From Chara braunii (lineage: Eukaryota > Streptophyta > Charophyceae > Charales > Characeae): a stretch of 64,000 nt of DNA. This document shows positions 54,502 to 64,000 of the stretch, piece by piece (the stretch's first letter is position 1; each line of letters begins with the position of its first letter). Position numbers and translations under genes: made by a program. The DNA lies in contig BFEA01000559.1 of NCBI GenBank assembly GCA_003427395.1, positions 671,630 through 735,629 of the forward strand. Reading direction: 5' to 3'. Below the pieces are notes generated by a model. The model worked only from the letters and a program-made list of their open reading frames with translations. It was not told the origin of the DNA and ran no database searches.

Positions 54502-57500
54502 AATATAAAGTTGCTCTTGTTCTCATCCACTTTTGATCATTTCATACTTAACAATTTTAAACGGGGACACTCTTTTTTTCCTAAAATATCCAGTGACTTT
54601 AAGAAACACTTAATCTTTTCCTTTTTCGGACCTGAACATCTTTCAAATTCCGACCTACGTCGTCTGATTTCTTATGCAGAAATGTTTATTGGTATCTAAT
54701 GATTCATTAATTTCTTTGACTTCAATATCATATTGATAATCGACAACCACTTGTTTCCAACAAAACAGTTATCGACGATACGAGTAATGGTCATTTTTTC
54801 ATAAGTTACTTACATTGTACTCCATTCCACCCTCTTCTTATATTTGGTTAGTTCTTCCTTCTCTTTATAGATAGGTTGAATGACAATTTCCAATAACAAT
54901 TTAAACTTCAATAACTTTGCAACCTCTCTTTTTTAGATATGACAGATATTGTAGATATGTCCACCAAGAAATTAACCAGTACCACATAGACAACTTTATT
55001 TTCAAAATGATAAATCCAACAATGATCATAATGATAGATAAATATATTTTTAATGTCAATTTTGAAAGTTCATTCAATGCATATTTGACAAGCATTCCTG
55101 ATGAAGGAGTTCCTTTGTTCTTACCTTCTTTATTTATTTTTCAGTTCTCAAGGATATTCAGGTTTCATAAGCCATACCTTTGATCAGGTCTGAATTTTTC
55201 CATCAATTATTGTCAATCATTTTCTTAAGTCCGAAATAGTACCTCACACATAAAGAGATTAAACATATTTAGCAACAAATATTTTTAAGAGAACCAAGAC
55301 TCGATTAGGACAGTAAGGTCAATCTTAGGATTAAGACATTGTCAACAGTTCGTATGTCCTAATCAAAGCTCAAAGATTGGTGTTGACCCAGACTCGTTCC
55401 GTACACAAACAAATCATTACCTAGCAGCAACATCATTTTTGTTGCACTTTTTCTGATCAGGCCATTTCCGGTGACTAGAAAACCAACAGGCTGTCACGCA
55501 GGATTTTGCTGATTTTTGCAATATATAAATAATTTTCAAATCCTTTAATGTTGTGTGTGTCCGGCTTTGAGAGGGACCCTTCAATTACGATCTACGCTGG
55601 TCTCCAGTCTTATAAATCTTTAATTATGATTTGAAACAGCAATGATCATATAAATAATAAAATTAAAATTAAATATGTCATGCACGTCTTAAATTTGTCA
55701 ATCTAGGAATTTGATAACAATGACAAGATCAACAGAGAGCATTACATCAAATGATGTCAATGAAGTCAGATTAGGGCAAGCTAACTCAGACAAATATACT
55801 CTGAATGATGGAAAGTGATAGTTCTTAACAGTCTGAGGAAGTACAAATGAAAAGAGATGGCCAACACTCGTCAGGAGTCATAACTCATCCCTCCCAAATA
55901 TTGGCCTCGGTCTCCCTTTTGACTGCGTAACTCGAACGTTTTGAGCCACATTTAGATACTTCCTGATACATGTCTAGTGATGTACAGCCACTTGAAGCCC
56001 ATGAGTTCCTAAAAGGTTCATCCTAGGCCAAAGATTTGAGAGTCAAGCGTAGCGCAGAACTCCGTTCATAAGGAGGGACGATATAGTATGAAGATGATCC
56101 CACGTCGAAGGTGGGCAAACACATAAGGTTGTCACTGCCTCATAAGCAATCTCTGTATGTGAGATATACCTTTTGTCCAGGTCAACCATATCACCCCAAT
56201 GAAAACCATTAATGAGGTAGATACGACCAAAGCTATGAATCAATTTTGCACTCTAGAAGCATGCATGCTCTCTCCTTAACATATTGAGTTGTTGTACCCC
56301 AAACTAGGTTAAAATGCTCATGAGTCTCCTTCCCCTTCTTCACATAGATCCTCAGATCTTGGATACTTCTCGCTGCAAACTAAGTGAGAACCACGAAAAT
56401 TGACATATCTCCTTGTTTGAAACTAATTGCACTGACATATTGGGACTGAAAAACGTCCTTGGAAACTGTCATGTTAGGATTGGTTAAGACAGTCTACTGA
56501 ACTGGAAATGAAGTGATAGTACTCATGTGCCGAGATGAATACTAGAACGAATCCGAATAATGATGAAATCAGACAATGAATGATTTCACAAGTCAAATAT
56601 TTATGATAAAAGAATTGACTCATTAATCGATCTGAGAGATAACTGATAACGGTGGAATGGCAACAAATCCTAACTGAGGATCACTGATGATGTCTCAAAC
56701 GATTGCAAGTTGTTAAGTATTTAGCCACTAACTGTGGAAAACTGAGAAAAGTTTCGGATTACTGAATTATACTCATTGAAGGGTTCACTAACAATACTCT
56801 TCAAAACAATGAGGTCGAGATTTCCTCTTGGTTTGCTCAACAGTCTCCAGTGATGATTAAGTGTGGTGCAGCTTGTGATTATGATCATGGAAATAAAAAA
56901 TATATTCAATGTACGTTTTCTTCTCAATTCTTCTGATAGTCTTCTCTCTCAAAATTAGTTTATGAACTTCATTTTCTAGGCAGTCTCCGTTTTCCATCCC
57001 TCATATTTATCTTTATTATTTATGCATCTCATCAGTAGGATCTCTTATTCCCTCGTGATTTTGTTTCTATTTATAAGATTCAAGTTTTGACAAGATGTAG
57101 GGAAGGATGACAAGGGATAATTCATTGTCTTATAGTCTCGTGATGCAATAAAAAATGTTATTTAGAACTAGGCTAGTTTCTGTAATTTATAGATGTTGGA
57201 CCATTTCACAATAATTTGCGGCTTAGCTTTCCAATTAAAGATCTGTTGTTGATTTTTAAGTACACAGCCATCATCTAACCTCTCAATAGCTATATGCGGT
57301 AAAGAACCTTGGTAGTTTACTGTTCACTGCAAAAGTTCTTAGTAAAATACTCACTGTTAACCAACAAATATTTGTTATCAACAATTAACTATTAGAAACC
57401 CGCCACTAATAGTCTGTTGTTGGAAATTCAACAAACTATTACCCAACTAACCGTTAGCTCTGCTCTCTTACTATATGGGAGAATATATCCGCTCAATCAA

Positions 57501-59480
57501 GAGAAAGGAAGTTTTGCTCTCTTCTGAGTGTTAAGAGCGAGAACGTGAACGACACTTGATAAGGATTTTTCAGTTTTATATGTGAGTGGAGAATGGAAAA
57601 TAATAAGTTGATGCAATAGGTTATCCGGGATATGTTGCAATAATCACTTACAGACTGCACATGAAGTAGTCAACCCCATATCATATTCATAGACAAAGTA
57701 ATCGTTGAAAGTAAACCCCAATTGTGCCCTACACAGGAAGCTACCGAACACGAACCTCATCCCTGTACAGCGCACAGAGTTACTGCGCCCGACTTCTAAC
57801 TGTATACTTCACATGATTATAGTGAATGTGGTAACCGGTTATATACTGTGTAGAATATCACTGAGCATATGTCATAATTGTATACGGTACGGGTTCCGTT
57901 TTTGTACAACGCATAATGTTGGATAAATGTTGTCTTTGCTCTTTTACAACTCGCCATTGTCATTACGCACAACTCTCGTTCGCATAACACATTGAGCACC
58001 ACTCGCATCATTTATGACTCCCCCTATGTACGAGAGAATGAGATGTTATCATCAAAGTGACTCTCATTCTCTTGTATTTTGTTTTCTCATAACTTTGTGT
58101 GATTAATGAAAAAGAAACTCCTTTGTAGTTTTTCTACATTCTCAGACGACTCGTGAGCTTTCACAAAAAAAGGAGGTTCAATCTTTATTGTTTTAATCTG
58201 AACCGATTACAAATAAGTTATTTTTCACAATACAATCAGTTTTTTACCCATTAATCGTAATGGGATTAAACCTTGTGAGTCACAGTTAAGCAGGGCTTAT
58301 TTTTAGAACTAGCTCATTAAATCTCTCCGGATCTCATTGTTTTTCTTCCTATTACACGAGGTAGCATAGAAGTAAAGAAAACAAATTATGCGGTATGAGT
58401 AGACACAAATATTTAACTGCTCTTTATGATTGAGGTACAATCATGAAGCGTAGTTAGAGCAAATCACATCAGACTTAATCAACCACTTTGCAATAGACCA
58501 TAGATATTTCATGCTTATGCAGTGCTTATTTATGGATAATTGACAACAGAAATAAAACTTTGTTTTTATTATCTCGGAAATTTGGTTAATTGCCCCGAAA
58601 ATTAAAATTTAAGAACAATTTTATTTCAAACCCATTAGTGTTATAAACTCGGTACTTGCGAGTCTACAAGGGCACACGAAAATATAAATTTGATTGTGGT
58701 CCTGACAAGATAATGATCATTGGGAATCCAAAAAACCAACCTCAATAATTGACTCTTTCTTATGCCGCACAATAATCAGTAATAGTTTGGAAAATCGCTT
58801 ACTAACGGTTCACCTTTCAACCCGCAATTTTCACAGTCACTTTGTACTGACTATACTCAAGTTTTTCATATCTTTGAAGTTTTTCATAACCCGCTCATCA
58901 TTCACTATCAACCATTGTAGTCTGATACAATGGCAATGATGAAATAACCACTAAACGGAAGGTGATGTCTAACAGTGAGTCTCACATAGAAAGTTCACAA
59001 AAATGATAGTCTCTTATTCGAATCCAAAGCTCGCGCCTCAGTCATTGTTTGTATGATCAAGTACGTTTGTCACAGTCCAAACAAAGTATCAAATACTTAC
59101 TTCTGATCAAACCGGATTTTATTCTTTCCAATACTATGTTAGATGGACTAATGACAAGCCACGTCAACGAGCTCTGTCTTCAGCACAAATACCTAAATTT
59201 GACTTCCTTCCTCTTCCAACTGACATATCTTGCAAGTAAATGATCCAAACCCGTGTACAGATGGGTTCACCACTTTGGCGATGAAGATTGTACGATAAGA
59301 GTCAAGGAGCAATTACCACTAGCGAACATAGGGTTCAACTTACGAAAAATGTAAGCAGTGATTTGCACACACATGCCACTTTCAAGAGTCTCGATTGTAG
59401 GTCCCGGACTCAAAAGTTCACTCTTCTCAAGCTTCTCACCCGACTTAAGCCCCGCCTGTAACGAATAGTTGTCACTCTAA
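54502..59480. other. Gene-poor stretch
   Basis: Moderately AT-rich, no long frames, no recognised element ends, RNA genes or clear tandem repeats. Probably host intergenic or very old repeat sequence. Confidence 0.5.
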
Positions 59481-60854
59481 CCATAATGGGTCACGATCAT
59501 GCCTCGGATTCTGAAAGCTCTAGCACCGTTGTCGGAGGCAGACGCCGCGTGTCAACGAAAGTTGACTTGGCATGGTCAGCCTTCACGCTATGACAGATCT
59601 GCGGCGATCAAAGTCTACAGTCGGCTAGAATGAACGTATTGTTTGGCTTTCCCTTGGGTCGAGCAAACGGAAAAGAAGGCACGACGATCCAACCTCATGG
59701 AAGCTGAATCACGACCTTTGGGCTGAACCACCGCGTCCTCAAGGGCCGAATTAGTGGGGCTCGGTCCAAACGGCACTTAAAATTGACCAAGGGTTAGTAA
59801 CAAAAATAGAGTTCACCACTTGGGATCAGACCGACGTGGCCATATGGCCTTGTGGAGATAAGCACGACCCAAAATGGTCGAGAGATTAGGCCCTTATAAT
59901 AATTAAGAGGGTCTAGTTTATTTTTGGAACAAAACCGACTCTTCGTATCCCAAGGTCAGATTTGTCCCAGTCCTACGTTATTTTTAGCATGGGTTTGGTC
60001 TATTTTTAGAACGGGAACGAACCTTCGTATTCCAAAGTTGGGCTAATCCCACTCCTGCACTATTTTAGCGCAGGCTCGCGCTTTTTTCAACGCAGGCCCG
60101 TGCTGTTTTTAACACTGGTTCGTGCTAATTATAACATGGGGACGGTTGTTCGTAGTCCACGAGAGGAATTGGTTCTAATTTTAGTACAGGCCTAGTCTAT
60201 TTTTAGCATTGAGCCGACTGTTCGGATCTCACAAATTGGGTCTGTCCAAGCCCCGTTTTATAGTTAAAGTAACCCCGTGCTGATTTTAGAAGTTGGTTGG
60301 TACCAGCCCGAAGCGTGGGACTGCACCACTTGGGCCCGATCATCTCACCTCTCCACTATAACAAGAGAGGATATGTCACACATTGAAACAAGGTTGTTGT
60401 GTCACTCATTAGACACACGTGTTGGGACACGGACACGCTAGTGGAGCAACAAGGGGAAAGGAAGCAGGTAAAAGTTGGATTAAGGCAAGCAAAAGGGAGG
60501 TAAGGAAAGGGGGTGGGGCCGTCTACGCAGATGTTGTAATCTAAGTTCCCACACGGGCTGCTGCTCTCCCGCTACCCTCTTCTCTGCCTGCTTTCCTTTC
60601 TCCCTTCACTCCCTTCGTCTCCTTTCTTTTGCTACCGTTTCTTTTTTTTTTTCCTCTCTCTAATCATTCATTTTTCCATCACTCTAGCGAAAGATTTTTT
60701 CGGTCTATTTAGACCTGCACGCGCCCGCACTCTATCTTGTGTCTGCCCATCTTACGCTTATCCGCACGCACCTGCATTTCGCTCAGCTCATACCCGTTTG
60801 TGCTCGCCCTTGTTTCGTTTTGCCTCTGGCAGTCATACGATACTCCATTTCGAT

Positions 60855-61200
60855 GCATTGAGACTGCTAGCTCGATACAGTTTTAGTCTGCTCTCTTGGC
60901 AAGTCGGTGCAGCTCGATACTCTTCTGATCGGTCACTTGGTAGGCTTGTGCATCTTGATATGGCTCTTATCTGCCACTCGTCAGGCATTAGTAGCTCGAT
61001 ACGATTATGATCTACCACTTGGTAGGATTGAGCAGTTCGATACGGTTCTAATCTACCACTTGGTAGGCTTGAGCAACTCGATACGGTTCTGATGTACCAC
61101 TTGGCAAGCGTGCACCGTCCAACACGAATCTAAACCGTCTATTGGCAGGCTCCTAAAGCACAGTACAATGTTGATCCACCACTTGGTAGATTGGCTAAAG
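60855..61200 (+). repeat. Tandem repeat, 41-42 bp period
   Basis: Consensus GCTCGATACGGTTCTGATCT followed by ACCACTTGGTAGGCTTGAGC. Units at about 60934, 60975, 61016, 61058 and 61099, eroding outward. A 42-bp unit keeps frame, so chance open frames run through it. Confidence 0.85.
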
Positions 61201-61254
61201 ATCTGGATTGACAACGACTATTTCCTCATACTAATATAATGTGTTTAGGTCTAT

Positions 61255-61515
61255 GTTGACACTCAGAATGGTAATGTCAAACTGTGTTCCCACTCAAATC
61301 GGTAAAGTTGGAATGTGTTCCCGTTTAGAACGGTAATACTAGACTGTGTTCCCACTTAGCTTGGTAATGCTAGGCGGTGCTCCCACTCAGATTACTAATG
61401 TTGGTTCGTGCTCCCACTCAGATTGATAAAGTTGGGTTGTGTGTCTACTCAGATTGTTAACGTTGGGCAATGCGCCCACTTGGATTGGTGATGTCAGATC
61501 CTTGAGTCCACACAC
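61255..61515 (+). repeat. Tandem repeat, 31 bp period
   Basis: Units GTGTTCCCACTCAGATTGGT + AATGTTGGGCT, about eight diverged copies. Confidence 0.85.
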
Positions 61516-61559
61516 AGTGATAATACAGGATCATGCACTCTATTGGGTTGTTAGCGCTA

Positions 61560-61770
61560 ATTTAGTGCACGCCCCGACTAGACATTGTTGTTTTAGTGCA
61601 CGCCCAAGCTCCGCATTGCTGATTTAGTGTGCACCATACTTAGCATTACTGATTTAATACACACCCAGGCTCGACATTGCCCTTTTAGTACACGCCCAAA
61701 CTCGGAAGTTTTATTATACTACGCTCATTTAACTCAAACTTGCTGATTTAGTGCACACCCAAGCCTGCAT
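61560..61770 (+). repeat. Tandem repeat, about 31 bp period, second sequence
   Basis: Units AGTGCACGCCCAAGCTCCGC + ATTGCTGATTT, about six copies, different sequence from the preceding array. Confidence 0.8.
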
Positions 61771-61779
61771 CTATTGTTG

Positions 61780-62100
61780 TGAGCGCCCACGCTCAGATTT
61801 ATTTTTATCGAGCGCACCCATTGGTTTGATGTTTCTAGGGCACGTGCCCTGTTGGCATGATGTTTGTCGAGTGCGGCCCCATCCATTTTGATGACTCTAG
61901 AACGTGCGCCCAGCTAGTTTGATGATGTGGGGTTGTGGGCCTTGCAAGTTTGATGATTTAGGACTATATTCCATGCTAGTGGTTGATGCAAGCCCGTGCA
62001 TTCCGCTGGTTTGAGGCAGCGGGACTACGCGTCTGACCGGATTGGTGGTTTAGGTCCGCGCGCCTGATTGTTTTGATTATTTGTGATTGCACGGCCTGCT
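61780..62100 (+). repeat. Degenerate tandem repeat, about 30-33 bp
   Basis: Repeating GTGCGCCCAGCTAGTTTGAT + GATTTAGG-like units, poorly conserved. Confidence 0.6.
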
Positions 62101-62419
62101 AACCCTACGTCCTGAGGCAGCATTTTCAACGGTATGCTCTATTTTTTTAGGCTGGGCACCTTATTGGGATTAATGTTGAGTGCCTCTGCTAAACACCCCA
62201 TTCCCGTTGATTTGATTCTTTGTTCATCAGTCTCTGCGCAGGCGGTACTTTTGTTATTTAGTCCGTGCATGGACGGTATTTGCGCATTCCAGCCCCTATG
62301 CATACGATATTTTGCGATTGGTCCCTCCGTAGGCGACACTTTGCTGATCGGTCCTCTATTATGGCAGAACCGATGGTTTCAGTCCTCATATTCTGGACGC
62401 CCTTGCTACGGAGATGTTC

Positions 62420-62750
62420 TCATGGTATTGGTTTTTGCTGGTTATTGTTCAGTCGGGCCAATTCAGACGAACCCTTACATTGAGTCGTTGGTTGCTGTTT
62501 GGTCGGGTCCATTGAAGCAGGCTTCTACATTCAGTTGTTGGTTGTCGTTCGGTCGGGCCCACTCATGCGGGGCCATTGCGGGCCCCTACATTGAGTTGCT
62601 GGTTGTTGCTCAACCGAACCCATTCAAGCGGGCCCCTACATTGAGTTGTTGGTTGTTGTTCAACCAAGCTCATTCAGGTGGGCCCCTGCATTAAGTTTCT
62701 GGTTGTTGTTCAGCCACGCCCACGCATGCAGGCCCAAACATTTAGTTGAT
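62420..62750 (+). repeat. Tandem repeat, about 50 bp period
   Basis: Units TTGAGTTGCTGGTTGTTGCT + CAACCGAACCCATTCAAGCG + GGCCCCTACA, about five or six copies. A 186-codon frame (62134-62694) through the repeat is probably not a gene. Confidence 0.8.
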
Positions 62751-62911
62751 TGTCACTGATTTGGCTGGCCCGTTCATTGAGTTTGAAGTCATTCAAATCC
62801 TATAGAGGCGAGTTTATGAATCGAGTTGTTGTTGGCTTTCCCCTAACACTAGGACACTATTGATTGGTCGGTTACTCAAAGAGGTTCAACTTTTTGATAT
62901 CATACTTACAG

Positions 62912-63488
62912 GCTAGCCAAGCTGGCTCGCCAACACGAGCCAACCCCAAAGTGTGCCAAAATTGTTGAGAGGTTTTGGTACCGACATGTTGGACAACAAG
63001 TTTTCACCATTAGGGTCAATGAGTCCCTCACCCCGAGGCACACATTGGTGATTACCTACTTGGTAAAGGGGCCAGAAAAGGGAGGCGTGAAGGGCACGAC
63101 TTATGGTCGGAACGCTGATTATATTTTCCGCAGGGAGAGTTACTAGAGGGAACATTGGCTACGCGTAGTGTTTCCCCGAGTTTCCTCTGTGCACAATGAC
63201 ACTCTCTTCGGTTTTGACGGATGCAATCCTAAGCACCTTAGGGAAGCACGCAGCAAGGGCAAAAGGTGTAAGGATGAGCCGATCAGGAGCAAGGTAGCCA
63301 GATTTGGGATTCCTCTAACCGTGTGTTTACAAAGATCAGAGACAAACGAGCAGAATCATGAGCCTTGTTGCGTGAGCAACGTTGACTTTGGGGATTACTT
63401 CGACTGGGACACTCTCAGGAATCGAGCTCATTTCGTTTTGAGTGGACTCTGGACGACTCATGACATTGGCTATTGGAATAACCCGTAG
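62912..63488 (+). pseudogene. Unrecognised coding frame with one in-frame stop
   Basis: After a splice acceptor-like TACTTACAG (ending 62911) one frame runs about 190 codons to TAG at 63486-63488, interrupted only by TAG at 63144-63146. Composition on both sides of the stop is coding-like: basic and aromatic, with VERFWYRHVGQ, RNADYIFRRES, then REHWLRVVF, DYFDWDTLRNRAHF. No domain recognised. A single stop in an otherwise open frame suggests a young pseudogene or an unseen intron. Confidence 0.45.
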
Positions 63489-63523
63489 ATTGTCCCTCTA
63501 GACATCTTGATCAAGACCCGCCC

Positions 63524-64000
63524 TCACCGAAGTCCGAGTATTAGACGAGTTTTGGGCCTTCCCCTAACTTTTTTGTTGGCCGACTTGATAGGGTCAGCAG
63601 CCTTTCCTTTGGCCGCTGAAGCGAGGTTTCCACCCTCAAGACATTCCTCGCTCCCTAGCTCTGTTTCCTCCACAAGGTCGAAAGTGTCATCAATTTCTAC
63701 TTGACCCCCATCGGAGTTGTGACCATCATCAATCGATGCCCCTTCTTTTTCCATTCTTGTGGAATCGTCTTCTTACTACTGTCTGTAGCAACCTACTTCG
63801 CCCCTTCTAGCTTAGCCTCTAAGTCCAAGGCCTTCTTCCCGGAGGAGTCTAGGTTATGGTACTCAAGGTTGGCCTCACTAACCATCAAGTTTGTAATGTC
63901 TGTGGGAAGACACCGCAACAATATGGTCATTAGGAATTGTGGGTCGTATCACACTCCTAGGACAACGATCAACTTCTCTACGGCACTGGTGAGATCGCAC
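63524..64000 (-). pseudogene. Unrecognised minus-strand coding frames at window edge
   Basis: Entering from the right edge, a frame with EKLIVVLGV, MTILLRCLPTDITNLMVSEA and LDLEAKLEGAK is interrupted by two stops. A shifted frame (63754-63524) is Asp/Glu-rich and ends with a basic RGRPK motif. The Leu-rich helical part is reminiscent of retrotransposon gag, but no diagnostic motif is visible. Confidence 0.35.

Noticed and set aside
62134-62694. 186-codon plus-strand open frame
   Set aside because: It runs through the 50-bp tandem repeat and has repeat-derived composition; better explained as chance openness.
1-64000. CRISPR array or bacterial-type operon
   Set aside because: No direct repeats with unique spacers of CRISPR type, and gene structure, introns and MITEs are eukaryotic.

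Overview
This is a eukaryotic nuclear window that is almost entirely repeats and transposable-element wreckage. No complete, intact host gene can be supported. The best single pointer to the organism is two Penelope-like retroelements (PLEs) with the GIY-YIG endonuclease placed before the reverse transcriptase, the permuted order known from the Chlamys/Naiad group and, for Chlamys, from the green lineage. Together with plant-style introns, a tRNA-Asp type primer-binding site, and hundreds of base pairs of nested MITEs this suggests a large, repeat-rich green-lineage genome, perhaps a charophyte alga such as Chara. That assignment is inference.

Layout. 0-4 kb (+): a decayed multi-exon gene ending in a Ulp1/C48 cysteine-protease domain, broken by a 122-bp palindrome, a nonsense codon exactly after the catalytic His, and a hAT-like MITE. 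4-8.7 kb: a tandem repeat, a decayed minus-strand reading frame of unknown function, GC-hairpin repeats and a minus-strand primer-binding site. 8.7-13.3 kb: gene-poor. 13.4-14.1 kb: a MITE with a second MITE inside it. 14.28-15.05 kb: an 11-unit tandem array of hairpins whose arms change but still pair. 15-23.5 kb: gene-poor, small repeats, coding remnants split by a MITE at 18.26-18.59 kb. 23.5-24.1 kb: another hAT-like element containing the 30-N assembly gap; then microsatellites. 26.1-28.9 kb: a Russian-doll nest of at least four MITEs.

28.89-35.73 kb (-): PLE1, flanked by a 13-bp target duplication, with 1.24-kb pseudo-LTRs, an ORF1 with a CCHC zinc knuckle and SAP-like motif, a degenerate N-terminal GIY-YIG and an RT. 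The 3' pseudo-LTR carries a hammerhead ribozyme with an intact core; the 5' one has the same motif with a core substitution. 35.8-36.2 kb: the hairpin array again, reversed. 36.2-43 kb: gene-poor with a divergent U6-like snRNA and MITE remnants. 42.99-54.22 kb (-): PLE2, a head-to-tail dimer plus a short third fragment, the whole set bounded by one 11-bp target duplication. Each unit has ORF1 (Pro/Gln-rich, coiled coil, SAP-like), GIY-YIG and RT. 54.2-60.8 kb: gene-poor. 60.8-62.7 kb: a quilt of consecutive short tandem arrays with different periods. 62.9-64 kb: two unrecognised reading frames with stops.

Functionally, the PLE proteins would work as one retrotransposition machine (ORF1 RNA binding, GIY-YIG nicking, RT copying, hammerhead processing of tandem transcripts), but every copy here is damaged. 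The MITEs have 8-bp target duplications and would depend on a hAT-type transposase not seen in this window.
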